A stretch of 64,000 nt of DNA from assembly GCF_024519285.1 (NCBI RefSeq), contig NZ_JAMZCY010000008.1:248001-312000 (forward strand). The letters are read 5' to 3'. The DNA comes from Cohnella sp. WQ 127256 (lineage in GTDB: Bacteria; Bacillota; Bacilli; Paenibacillales; Paenibacillaceae). The first letter of the stretch is position 1; each line of letters begins with the position of its first letter. A program made the translations under genes and the position numbers. The notes below the pieces were generated by a model. The model saw only the letters and a list, made by a program, of their open reading frames with translations, was not told the DNA's origin and ran no database searches. Of this stretch, positions 17,899-26,726 are shown piece by piece.

Positions 17899-18457
17899 GC
17901 AAGCGCCGAGCAACCCTAATCCGAGAAAACTAATTATCTTCCTCGACTGCGGGGACACGATCATCGACGAGGGCACGGAAATTCGAAACGAGGAAGGAAC
18001 TGTTATTAGCGGCAATGTCATTCCCGGTGCAGATATTATGGTGAAGACGCTAGCGGAGCGCGGGTTTCGGTTGGCCATCGTCGCCGATGGGGGTGCTCAA
18101 TCCTTCAAAAACCTGCTTGTTCAGAATGGCTTATACGAATGCTTCGAGACGCTAATTTATTCTGAGAATATTCGGGCGACGAAGCCGAGTCCGCGTATGT
18201 TTAAGGCCGCGCTCGGCGCAATGGAGCTGAGCGAAGACGATTGTTCGCGTATTCTTATGGTCGGAAACAACTTAGGCCGGGATATGAAGGGTGCCAACAA
18301 TCTCGGAATGATGAGCGCATTTCTAAGCTGGACGACAAGATATCCGAAGACGCCGGCGGACGAGACGGAACAGCCGACCTATACGATTGCCAATCCGATC
18401 GAGCTAATCGATCTAGCGGAAACGCTGGATCAACGAATCACTATGCAAATGTCCTGA
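17891..18457 (+). CDS. HAD-superfamily hydrolase
   Basis: A 188-residue haloacid-dehalogenase fold protein, probably a small-molecule phosphatase. Motif I is IIFLDCGDTIIDEG, where the first Asp is the nucleophile and the second Asp the general acid. Motif II is likely in LAIVADGG. The motif III Lys is in RATKPSPRMF, and motif IV is MVGNNLGRDMKGANNLG. Start ATG at 17891 follows GAGAGG and overlaps the ATPase gene, so it belongs to the transporter operon. Its presence suggests that the imported or processed compound includes a phosphorylated sugar or polyol, but the substrate is unknown. Confidence 0.85.
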   Translation: MIEQAPSNPNPRKLIIFLDCGDTIIDEGTEIRNEEGTVISGNVIPGADIMVKTLAERGFRLAIVADGGAQSFKNLLVQNGLYECFETLIYSENIRATKPSPRMFKAALGAMELSEDDCSRILMVGNNLGRDMKGANNLGMMSAFLSWTTRYPKTPADETEQPTYTIANPIELIDLAETLDQRITMQMS

Positions 18458-18486
18458 TATCGTTCGGAGAGAAGGCAGGTGGGGAA

Positions 18487-19533
18487 ATGGCTAAAATCGA
18501 TGACGTTGCGCGGCTTGCGGGCGTATCCAAGGGAACGGTATCGAACGTCTTCAGCCAGAAGCGCCCAACAAGTAAGAAGGTAACGGAGAAAGTGTTAACG
18601 GTATCCAGACAATTGAACTACGTGCCGAATCATATCGCACGAAGCCTTGTGACGAAAAAAACGATGGCGATCGGACTTACGATCCCGCATGGAAATTTTT
18701 TCTTAAGCGTGTTTCATACTCAGTTTATTAACGGAGTTATTCTGGAGGCTTCCACCTATGGGTATCGAGTGCTTCTGGACACGATCTCCGCGGACGAGAT
18801 CAAGACGCCTTCGCTGGCAAGCTATCCGATCGATGGGGCAATCGTGCTCGGTCCGACGGAAGAGGATATGCGAATCACTCTGTTGCACCAGAGCCGAATT
18901 CCCTTCGTCACCGTAGGGAAAATCATTCATTCCAACGTATTGGACGCGCCAACGGTCAACAATGACAATCAGCGGATTATATCCGATATATGCAATTATT
19001 TGATCGGACTAGGACATCGCGATATCTTGTTCTTGAACGCAAGGCAGCGGACGACCGTCTCCATGGAGAGATCGGAAGCGTTCGCGCAGGCGCTTGGCGA
19101 GCTGGGAATCGAGCTTCGGCCGGACATGATGCGTTATAAACCAGATATTCACTCAGATGAGTATTTGACGTACGGGTACGACGAGACGATCGAAGCCTTA
19201 AGCATCCGCGGTAACAAAGTGACGGCGATCATCGCGGACGATGATCGGACCGCCTTCAGCGCGATGAACGCGCTCAAGGACTTGGGGCGGAGCATTCCTG
19301 AAGATATTTCTTTGTTCGTCATCTGCGGCGACCTGTCGATAATGAATCAGGCTTCTCCGGCTCTCACGGGCATGGATTTGCAGCCTTCAGAACTGGGGGC
19401 ACAAGCGGTAAAGCTGCTTATGCACAAAACAGGCGTGCTCCAAGGCCATTCAAGCGAGCATTGGATTGTCGACAGCCGCATCGTCGAACGCAGCTCTTGC
19501 ACCTTTGCAAGAGGAGGCGGGAGAAATGGCTGA
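18487..19533 (+). CDS. LacI-family transcriptional regulator of the glycan cluster
   Basis: A 348-residue LacI/GalR repressor. Helix-turn-helix: AKIDDVARLAGVSKGTVSNVFSQKRPTSKKV, with hinge helix around NHIARSLVTKKT. The effector domain carries HGNFFLSVFHTQFINGVILEAS, AIVLGPTEEDM, LGHRDILFLNARQRT, AIIADDDRTAFSAMNAL and a C-terminal MDLQPSELGAQAVKLL. Start ATG at 18487 is set by AGGTGGGG just upstream. It is the best candidate to bind the two ATTAAACCGGTTTAAT sites at 11397-11480, which would make the operon autoregulated. It overlaps the next gene by eight bases. Confidence 0.88.
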   Translation: MAKIDDVARLAGVSKGTVSNVFSQKRPTSKKVTEKVLTVSRQLNYVPNHIARSLVTKKTMAIGLTIPHGNFFLSVFHTQFINGVILEASTYGYRVLLDTISADEIKTPSLASYPIDGAIVLGPTEEDMRITLLHQSRIPFVTVGKIIHSNVLDAPTVNNDNQRIISDICNYLIGLGHRDILFLNARQRTTVSMERSEAFAQALGELGIELRPDMMRYKPDIHSDEYLTYGYDETIEALSIRGNKVTAIIADDDRTAFSAMNALKDLGRSIPEDISLFVICGDLSIMNQASPALTGMDLQPSELGAQAVKLLMHKTGVLQGHSSEHWIVDSRIVERSSCTFARGGGRNG

Positions 19534-20035
19534 TTCAGCGAAGTACGTATCGTCTCATCTGGGTGAATACGAGATTTACTTTCGCATCGTGGTGAGCGCA
19601 TTGCTCGGTCTTCTGATCGGCTTCGATCGGACGCATAAGCATAAGCCGGCGGGTGTTAAGACGTATACTTTCGTGACGGTCGCATCCGCGCTCATAACGA
19701 TTATATCCATCGAAAGCGTGGATACTTACAGCCACCTGCACGATCGGACGATGATGGACCCGATGCGGCTGACGGCACAAATCGTTAGCGGACTCGGATT
19801 CCTAGGTGCCGGACTTATTATGAAAACTGGGTTCGAAGTGAAAGGCTTGACGTCGGCGGCCATGATCCTGTTCGCTGGCGGCGTCGGAATAGGCGTCGGT
19901 GCCGGGTTCTACGATATTGTCATCTTCACGATGGGAATTACGTTTATTTTCATTCGAGTAGGAGGATGGATCGAGAAGCGGGAGCATGTACGGTTGGAGA
20001 AACGAGTCTCATCTAAAACAAGAACGACTCAATAG
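19526..20035 (+). CDS. MgtC/SapB-family membrane protein
   Basis: A 169-residue protein with about four hydrophobic segments. The MgtC N-terminal domain is clear: RIVVSALLGLLIGFDR, HKPAGVKTYTFVTVASALITIIS, DPMRLTAQIVSGLGFLGAGLIM and GLTSAAMILFAGGVGIGVGAG. MgtC proteins modulate membrane energetics, including F-type ATPase and magnesium-limited growth, in several bacteria. The start overlaps the LacI stop and has GAGGAGG upstream. It closes the operon before a terminator. Its role in a sugar cluster is unclear; it lacks the longer C-terminal domain of Salmonella MgtC. Confidence 0.88.
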   Translation: MADSAKYVSSHLGEYEIYFRIVVSALLGLLIGFDRTHKHKPAGVKTYTFVTVASALITIISIESVDTYSHLHDRTMMDPMRLTAQIVSGLGFLGAGLIMKTGFEVKGLTSAAMILFAGGVGIGVGAGFYDIVIFTMGITFIFIRVGGWIEKREHVRLEKRVSSKTRTTQ

Positions 20036-20060
20036 TCGGAAGGCGTTGGATGAAAGAAGT

Positions 20061-20094
20061 AGCCCCAGCCCGATGAGAGGCACGGGGCTTTTTC
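20061..20094 (+). terminator. Rho-independent terminator of the transporter operon
   Basis: AGCCCC (20061-20066) pairs with GGGGCT (20084-20089), followed by TTTTTC. The stem is short but GC-rich. Confidence 0.65.
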
Positions 20095-20166
20095 ATTTCT
20101 CCTCGTTCGTATAAGAAGAAGTGAAACGCTTTATTAATTGACATCGATGAGGAGAACGCATAGAAC

Positions 20167-22560
20167 ATGAACCGGACCAAACGTGAATGGAAGCTGTGGT
20201 ATCGTCAACCGGCTGTCGAATGGGAGGAAGCGCTCCCGATCGGCAACGGGCGAATAGGAGGTATGGTATTCGGAGGAATCGACGTTGAACGTATCGCGCT
20301 CAATGAGGATACACTGTGGGCGGGATTTCCCCGGGACACCGTTAATTATGAAGCGCGCCGATATTTGTCTAAGGCAAGGGAGTTGGTGTTTGCCGGCCGC
20401 AGCAAGGAAGCGCAGCAGATCGTGGAGGACAGAATGCTCGGTCCCAATTGCGAGCCGTATTTGCCTTTCGGCGATTTGATGATTACGAATGCGGGCGATC
20501 AACAGGAACGGACAGCCTCCTATCAGAGGGAGCTGGAGCTGACCGAGGGATTGGCTGGTGTTTTCTATCGTTCGGATGAACGGACTGCTGTGAGAGGACA
20601 ATACTTCGCCAGTGTGCCCGATCAGGTGCTCGTCGTTCGCTATGAAGCGCAAGGAGAAGGAAGCTTGAACGTGGATGTGACGCTGACATCGCCGTTGCGA
20701 TACGAAACGCAGGCGGAGAACGATGCTGTCCTTATCATGCGGGGAAGAGCGCCAAGCCATATCATTCAATCCGATGACGGCGATCATCCGGAGCCCGTTC
20801 TTTATGAGTCAGGGCTAGGCACGCCGTTCGAGGCGCGACTGCTCGTTGAGACGGACGGGCAGACGGTTGCCGTTGGAGAGGGAAGCATAGGAATTCGTTA
20901 TGCTAAGGCGTATACGTTATATATCGCTTTGGAGACGGGGTACGTCGATTATCGGACGATGCCGACGACCGAAGGGCTCGAGCAACGCAATAGACAGCGC
21001 GTGGAGAAGGCTGCGGAGCTAGGCTTCGAGAAGCTGTTGAAGCGGCACAGGGATGACCACCGGTCGTTGTTCGATCGCGTCGATCTGAGGCTGGCCGCGG
21101 ACAACGACAATGGTGCCGCGAAGAACGATCAACCTACGGACGAGCGTCTCGCCGCTTACCGGGAGGGAGGAACGGACGTCGATCTAGAAGCGCTATATTT
21201 CCAATATGGACGTTATTTACTGATGGCTTGCTCCCGTCCTGGCACGCAGGCGGCGAACTTGCAAGGCATCTGGAATCCGCTTGTTCAACCCCCTTGGAAT
21301 AGTGATTACACGGTCAATATCAACACCGAGATGAATTATTGGTTGGCGGAAGTTGGCAATCTGAGCGAATGCCACGAGCCTCTATTCGATCTTCTGGACG
21401 ACTTGTCAGAGACGGGGAGCCGAGCTGCACGGATATTGTACGGCTGCCGGGGCTGGACGGTGCACCATAACGTCGACGTCTGGCGCATGGCGACACCGAC
21501 GAGCGGAAGTGCCGGATGGGCGTTCTGGCCGATGGGCGGCGCTTGGATGGCGCGACATCTGTGGGATCGTTTCCTGTTCAACGGTGACCGACGGTTTCTT
21601 GGCGAACGGGCATATCCTTTAATGAAAGGAGCAGCTCTGTTCTGTCTCGATTGGCTTGTGGAAGGGCCGAACGGACTTCTCGTCACGAATCCGTCGACCT
21701 CGCCGGAAAATACGTATATAACAGCCGAAGGCGAGCGCTGCAATATAACGGTTGCCTCGACGATGGATATTGCCATCATCCGCGAAGTTCTCACCTTCAG
21801 CGCGGAATCTGCCCGCCTGCTGGAAGTCGATCCTTCGCTCCGTGCGGAATGGGAAGCGGCGGCGAGTCGCCTTCCGGCTTACCGGATCGGACGTCACGGG
21901 GGCATTCAGGAATGGCTGGACGACCACGAGGAATGGGAGCCGGGACATCGTCACAGCTCGCATTTGTACGGGCTGCACCCGGGAACTGAAATTCACGAAG
22001 GAACGCCTGAGCTGCTGCAAGCGGCTGCCACGACGCTGGAGCGGAGACTCGCGAACGGTGGTGGGCATACGGGATGGAGCTGCGCGTGGCTCATTAACCA
22101 GTTCGCCAGATTAAAGGATGCAGAACAAGCCTATGACAATGTAAGAACGCTGCTGTCCAGATCAACATACCCGAACTTGTTCGACGCACATCCTCCATTC
22201 CAGATCGACGGCAATTTCGGCGGACCTGCGGGCATGGCGGAGCTGCTGCTGCAGAGTCATCTCGGCTATATCGAGCTGCTGCCTGCGTTGCCCGCAGCGT
22301 GGAGCGAAGGAGCGGTTGACGGACTAAAGGCTCGCGGAGGAGTAACCGTGAGCATGAAATGGGAGAAGGGCAAGCTGACGGAAGTGGAGTTAGAGGCCTC
22401 CATCGATGGAGAGATCCACCTGCGATACACTGGAGCCGAATGGAGCGTTGTGGACGAGCAAGCAATAGCTGTCGACTGCTCGGAAGGCAGCTTCTGGGTA
22501 CAGGCGGGGAACAAATACAGACTCGTTCTCCCGCGTCCAAGCGACGCCATACTGGATTAG
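20167..22560 (+). CDS. GH95 family glycosidase (alpha-L-fucosidase/alpha-L-galactosidase type)
   Basis: A 797-residue glycoside hydrolase. The start KLWYRQPAVEWEEALPIGNGRIGGMVFGG is the hallmark of family GH95, which removes terminal alpha-1,2-linked L-fucose (or L-galactose) by an inverting mechanism. The catalytic residues known from Bifidobacterium AfcA have counterparts: Asn384 and Asn386 in NINTEMNYW, Glu514 in STSPENTY, and Asp681 in QIDGNFGGPAG. There is an N-terminal beta domain, a linker and an (alpha/alpha)6 barrel. No signal peptide is present, so it acts in the cytoplasm on imported oligosaccharide. A GAGGAG precedes the start by 12 bases. Confidence 0.92.
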   Translation: MNRTKREWKLWYRQPAVEWEEALPIGNGRIGGMVFGGIDVERIALNEDTLWAGFPRDTVNYEARRYLSKARELVFAGRSKEAQQIVEDRMLGPNCEPYLPFGDLMITNAGDQQERTASYQRELELTEGLAGVFYRSDERTAVRGQYFASVPDQVLVVRYEAQGEGSLNVDVTLTSPLRYETQAENDAVLIMRGRAPSHIIQSDDGDHPEPVLYESGLGTPFEARLLVETDGQTVAVGEGSIGIRYAKAYTLYIALETGYVDYRTMPTTEGLEQRNRQRVEKAAELGFEKLLKRHRDDHRSLFDRVDLRLAADNDNGAAKNDQPTDERLAAYREGGTDVDLEALYFQYGRYLLMACSRPGTQAANLQGIWNPLVQPPWNSDYTVNINTEMNYWLAEVGNLSECHEPLFDLLDDLSETGSRAARILYGCRGWTVHHNVDVWRMATPTSGSAGWAFWPMGGAWMARHLWDRFLFNGDRRFLGERAYPLMKGAALFCLDWLVEGPNGLLVTNPSTSPENTYITAEGERCNITVASTMDIAIIREVLTFSAESARLLEVDPSLRAEWEAAASRLPAYRIGRHGGIQEWLDDHEEWEPGHRHSSHLYGLHPGTEIHEGTPELLQAAATTLERRLANGGGHTGWSCAWLINQFARLKDAEQAYDNVRTLLSRSTYPNLFDAHPPFQIDGNFGGPAGMAELLLQSHLGYIELLPALPAAWSEGAVDGLKARGGVTVSMKWEKGKLTEVELEASIDGEIHLRYTGAEWSVVDEQAIAVDCSEGSFWVQAGNKYRLVLPRPSDAILD

Positions 22561-22630
22561 CGCAAAGAATTGCGATACTGCAAGCCTTCGGCGTCCACTA
22601 GGCGCCGAAGCGGCTTTATGGAGGCAGCAG

Positions 22631-24418
22631 ATGGAAAACTTCACGATTGTCAGATTGACGGATTACGGAGCATCGCCCGATACCGGGAAGGACGCAACGA
22701 TCCCGATGCGGCTTGCACTGGCAGAGGCCGCACGGACAGAAGGTCCCGTACTGCTTGATTGTCCGCAGGGAAGATACGATTTCTATCCTGCTGACGCGGC
22801 CAAAGTCCCTTATTACGTTTCCAATACTGCAAGCAAGGAAGAGAACGGGGACGTTACTAAGACGATCGGCGTTTATATGACGGGCCAGAAAAACCTTGTA
22901 ATCGAAGGCAATGGCTCATCTTTCGTATACCATGGCAAGATGACGATGATGGTGCTTGACGGCTGCGAGCGAGTCGAGCTCCGCAATTTCAATGCCGATT
23001 ATGCCTTTCCGACAATGGCGGAGATGACGGTCGAGCGCTCGGAGGAGGGTTGTATCGAGACCGTGGTTCATCCGGATACTCGGTACGCAGTGGAAGACGG
23101 AAAGCTGGATTGGATCGGCGAAGGGTGGAAGTTCCGGCAAGGGCCGATGCAAGTCTACGATCCGGTGACCGACATGACGCGCAGAGTCGACAATTGGGTC
23201 GCTTCAGCCAGCCAGGTGGAGCCGCTAGGCGAGCGTAGGCTTCGTTTTGTCGGGAAAGAAATCCCCTCGTTGCCGCCGGGAACAGTATTGCAAATGCGAG
23301 ACGGGTTACGCGATCAAGTTGGTACGTTCGTCACCGGCAGCAGCGATGTCCGTTGGAGTAACGTCGGCATGTTCTATATGCACGGTCTAGGAATCATCTG
23401 CCAATACAGCACCGAACTTAGCTTTGACCGAATGAATCTTGCTCCCCAAGAGGGCAGTGGCAGAACAGCAGCAGCGTTCGCGGACTTCATTCATTTGTCT
23501 GGTTGCAGGGGCAAAATCTCTGTCACGAATAGCCGCTTCGTCGGCGGGCACGACGATCCTATCAACGTGCACGGCACGCATCTGATCGCGGTCGGCCAGC
23601 CTTCGGAGACTGAGCTGATCGTACGCTTCATGCACCCGCAGACTTACGGCTTCGCCGCCTTCCATCCGGAAGACGAGATTGAGTTCGTTCAACCCAACAC
23701 GCTGGTCGGGTACGGGGTGGGCAAGATCGTGGCTGTCGAGCCGATCAACGTGTTCGATATTCGGTTGAAGTTAGAGAAGTCTGTACCTGCGAGCTTCCGG
23801 ATCGGTGACGCGATCGAGAACGTGACTTGGACGCCGGAAGTCGAAATCCGGAACAACGACTTCTCCAGAATTCCGACGAGAGGCGTTCTCATAACGACAC
23901 GCCGCAAAGTCATCATCGCGGACAATCGCTTTAAGCGAATGACGATGAGCGCGATTCTGATTGCGGACGACGCTTTAAGCTGGTATGAATCGGGCAGGGT
24001 TGCGGACGTTGTTATTCGAGGTAATGTGTTCACGGAATGCGGTGGTAACGAGCATCCGGTTATTCGGATCGAGCCGGAAAATTCGGCTGTTAGCACAGAG
24101 ATGCCCGTTCACCGCAATATCCGCATTGAAGGGAATCGGTTTATCATGAATGAAGCGGCGGCGTTGCATGCGAAGAGCACGGAAGATCTCGTCTTCTCGG
24201 GCAACGAGCTTGTATTGTCCGATAGGATCAAGACGGAGCTGCCTACTGCTTCGCATATTCATCTGACAGCATGTAAGGACACGGAAATCACGGGCAACGA
24301 AGTGATCGGCGGAACACACCGGTTATCCGTACGTTTGGAGAGCATGAACAGGAAGGAACTGCATGGGTACGCGGAGACGGAAATCGAAGTTACGGAGGAA
24401 GAGACAACTCATGAGTGA
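22631..24418 (+). CDS. GH110-like alpha-1,3-galactosidase (parallel beta-helix)
   Basis: A 595-residue right-handed beta-helix protein. The central motif ADFIHLSGCRGKISVTNSRF followed by GGHDDPINVHGTHL matches what I know of GH110 alpha-1,3-galactosidases (the enzymes that remove galactose from blood-group-B-type and linear alpha-1,3-Gal structures). The adjacent Asp308-Asp309 pair is the expected catalytic region. C-terminal repeats such as VEIRNNDF, VIIADNRF, VVIRGNVF and IRIEGNRF are beta-helix coils. No signal peptide is seen, unlike many secreted homologues. It starts 70 bases after the GH95 gene and overlaps the next gene by eight bases. The alternative is a related beta-helix carbohydrate enzyme of unknown specificity. 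Confidence 0.82.
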   Translation: MENFTIVRLTDYGASPDTGKDATIPMRLALAEAARTEGPVLLDCPQGRYDFYPADAAKVPYYVSNTASKEENGDVTKTIGVYMTGQKNLVIEGNGSSFVYHGKMTMMVLDGCERVELRNFNADYAFPTMAEMTVERSEEGCIETVVHPDTRYAVEDGKLDWIGEGWKFRQGPMQVYDPVTDMTRRVDNWVASASQVEPLGERRLRFVGKEIPSLPPGTVLQMRDGLRDQVGTFVTGSSDVRWSNVGMFYMHGLGIICQYSTELSFDRMNLAPQEGSGRTAAAFADFIHLSGCRGKISVTNSRFVGGHDDPINVHGTHLIAVGQPSETELIVRFMHPQTYGFAAFHPEDEIEFVQPNTLVGYGVGKIVAVEPINVFDIRLKLEKSVPASFRIGDAIENVTWTPEVEIRNNDFSRIPTRGVLITTRRKVIIADNRFKRMTMSAILIADDALSWYESGRVADVVIRGNVFTECGGNEHPVIRIEPENSAVSTEMPVHRNIRIEGNRFIMNEAAALHAKSTEDLVFSGNELVLSDRIKTELPTASHIHLTACKDTEITGNEVIGGTHRLSVRLESMNRKELHGYAETEIEVTEEETTHE

Positions 24419-26531
24419 CATCAAAAGAGTTCACGTCGTGTTTAAAACGCACTTGGATATTGGATTTACGAATCTGGCGGAACGGGTCATCAAGCAGTAC
24501 ACGGAGGAATATATCCCGAAAGCAATCCAATTGGCCGAGCAGTTGGAGCGGGAATGCGGACAGGCGCGTTTCGTGTGGACGACGGGCTCATGGCTTATTC
24601 GTCATTACTTGGACCATGCCTCGAACGAAGGCCGGCTCGCGATGGAGGGGGCAATCTCTCGTGGTCATATTGTCTGGCACGGCTTGCCGTTCACGACGCA
24701 TACCGAGCTTATGGATCCGCTGTTACTTAAGTATGGATTATCTATTGGTCGGGAGTTGGACGAACAGTTCGGCAGACACACGATTGCGGCGAAAATGACC
24801 GATGTACCGGGTCATACGATTTCCATGGTTCCGTATTTAAGCGCAGCGGGTATTCAATATATGCACCTTGGCGTAAATCCGGCATCCAAACGGCCGGACG
24901 TTCCGAGGCTGTTCCGCTGGCAGGCGGACGACGGCTCGGAGATTATTGTGAATTACGCAGGCAACTACGGTGAGCCTGTCTCCGTGGAAGGTTTGGAGGA
25001 CGTGCTTGAGTTCGCACATACGGGTGACAATTGCGGACCGCCGAATGCGGAGGAAATTCGTCAGCAGTTCGCGGATATTCAGAGCCGTTATCCGGGGGCA
25101 GAAGTTATCGCTTCGACGATGGATGCATTCGCGGAGAAACTCGTGGCATTCCGCGACCGACTGCCCGTCATCCGAGAGGAGATCGGGGATACGTGGATTC
25201 ATGGGACGGGCACCGATCCCCTGAAGCTTGCTCGGCTTCGGGAGCTTGGCCGTCTCCGCGGCGAATGGGTCTCGCAGGGACGATTGGACGAGAATAGCGC
25301 CGAATACAAAGGCATGAGTGATGCGATGATGCTCATTGCCGAGCATACGTGGGGACTCGACGTGAAGAAGTGGCTGCCGGATTTCCGCCATTACGCGAAG
25401 AAGGACTTTCAGGCGGCGCGGCAAGCCGATGTCGTGGATGTCGAAAATATTCCAGCCAAGTTCGGCTACATCGGCGCGTTCGCGATGAATGAGTTCGATA
25501 AGCATTCCCAGGGCATGTTCCAAGCGGAGAAGAGCGTGCGCTCTTATTCGATGATTGAGAGCTCGTGGGCTGAGCAGCGGGGTTATATCGATAGTGCCGT
25601 GGATGCTCTTGGTCCTGACATGCGGGAGGAAGCGGTCAGCGCTTTAAGGAAGCTGACTCCGGTTCGTAACGAGGCAGGAAAGATTGCCGAGACTCTTCAG
25701 GCCAGAATAAAGTATCGGAGCGGCGCCTATACGCTCGCGTTCTCGGAAAGCGGTGCTCTTATTCATCTGGAGGACGGCAACGGGAAAAGCTGGATTGACG
25801 AAGCGAACCCGTTCGGCGCCTATGCTTATGAGACGCTCGGAACGGAGGATTACGAAAGGTACTTCCGCACGTATATGCAGAATTTGCCGATTACGCATCC
25901 GTGGGCGGATGCCGATTTCTCCAAGCCGGGTATCGAATTCGTACGGCCGCGGCCTAGCCATCGGATTTACTCGCCAACATTGCTGGACTTGCAGCGAATT
26001 CAAGGGGAAGCCTCCGATAAATACGTGCTGCGACTCGCAATGCCGGAGCCATCCTATTCGTTGTACGGCGCACCTAAGGAATTGGAAATCGAATACGTTT
26101 TCGACTTCGGAACGGGACAGATTGCAATCTGTTTGCAATGGTTTGGCAAAGACGCGAATCGGCTTCCCGAAGCAAGCTGGTTCGCTTGCGGCCTTAAGGT
26201 GGACAATTCGAATTTGTGGACGATGGATAAGCTCGGCAAGCCGGTGTCTCCGCTACGGGTCGTGAAGGGCGGCAATCGCAATCTTCACGCAATTGGAGAA
26301 GGGGTCAGCTACGAAGGAGCGGACGGAAAAGTCCGTATCGAGACGCTGGACGCGGCGCTTGTCGCACCGGGCGGCGGAAGGCTGCTGCAGTTCGATCAGT
26401 CGTTCGCGTCGCTGGACAAAGGCTGGCATTTTAATTTGCATAACAATATTTGGGGAACGAACTTCCCGATGTGGCACGGAGAGGATGCGAAGTTCAGGTT
26501 TAAGCTTGCTCTCGCTTCCTACCTACAATAA
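24411..26531 (+). CDS. DUF5054 protein, GH38-like putative glycosidase
   Basis: A 706-residue protein whose N-terminal third resembles the catalytic domain of class II alpha-mannosidases (GH38). HVVFKTHLDIGFTN offers the metal-binding His and Asp of an HLD motif, TDVPGHTISMVPYLSAAGIQYMHLGVNP holds the position of the nucleophilic Asp, and AEHTWGLD a later conserved His. The C-terminal half is beta-rich, as in the mannosidase superfamily. Start ATG at 24411 overlaps the GH110-like stop (ATGAGTGA), so it is coupled. No signal peptide. The activity is unproven: family neighbours suggest hydrolysis of a mannosyl or other linkage in the same glycan. Confidence 0.78.
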   Translation: MSDIKRVHVVFKTHLDIGFTNLAERVIKQYTEEYIPKAIQLAEQLERECGQARFVWTTGSWLIRHYLDHASNEGRLAMEGAISRGHIVWHGLPFTTHTELMDPLLLKYGLSIGRELDEQFGRHTIAAKMTDVPGHTISMVPYLSAAGIQYMHLGVNPASKRPDVPRLFRWQADDGSEIIVNYAGNYGEPVSVEGLEDVLEFAHTGDNCGPPNAEEIRQQFADIQSRYPGAEVIASTMDAFAEKLVAFRDRLPVIREEIGDTWIHGTGTDPLKLARLRELGRLRGEWVSQGRLDENSAEYKGMSDAMMLIAEHTWGLDVKKWLPDFRHYAKKDFQAARQADVVDVENIPAKFGYIGAFAMNEFDKHSQGMFQAEKSVRSYSMIESSWAEQRGYIDSAVDALGPDMREEAVSALRKLTPVRNEAGKIAETLQARIKYRSGAYTLAFSESGALIHLEDGNGKSWIDEANPFGAYAYETLGTEDYERYFRTYMQNLPITHPWADADFSKPGIEFVRPRPSHRIYSPTLLDLQRIQGEASDKYVLRLAMPEPSYSLYGAPKELEIEYVFDFGTGQIAICLQWFGKDANRLPEASWFACGLKVDNSNLWTMDKLGKPVSPLRVVKGGNRNLHAIGEGVSYEGADGKVRIETLDAALVAPGGGRLLQFDQSFASLDKGWHFNLHNNIWGTNFPMWHGEDAKFRFKLALASYLQ

Positions 26532-26536
26532 CAATA

Positions 26537-26572
26537 AAGGCGCAGCCGATGATCCATCGGGCTGCGCCTTTT
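26537..26572 (+). terminator. Rho-independent terminator of the glycosidase operon
   Basis: AGGCGCAGCC (26538-26547) pairs with GGCTGCGCCT (26560-26569), extended by CGATG/CATCG inside, followed by TTTTG. Very stable. Confidence 0.9.
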
Positions 26573-26726
26573 GTAATGTGTGGCAACCCTGCAACCGCAT
26601 AACAAGAAATTGCTAGGGATAACAAATTAGTGAGTATGAAAGAATCCATTCTGTCGAAGGGAGTCGATTACAATTTTAGTGATAGGTTCTATTCAAATCA
26701 TCCTATTAGAGTAGGTGCTTTCTTCG

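Noticed and set aside
20138-20143. TTGACA upstream of the GH95 gene as a -35 box
   Set aside because: Only 23 bases lie between it and the start codon, so there is no room for a -10 box and leader.
20132-20160. Possible cre site before the GH95 gene (AAACGCTTTA)
   Set aside because: When aligned on the central CG it deviates from the CcpA consensus at several fixed positions.
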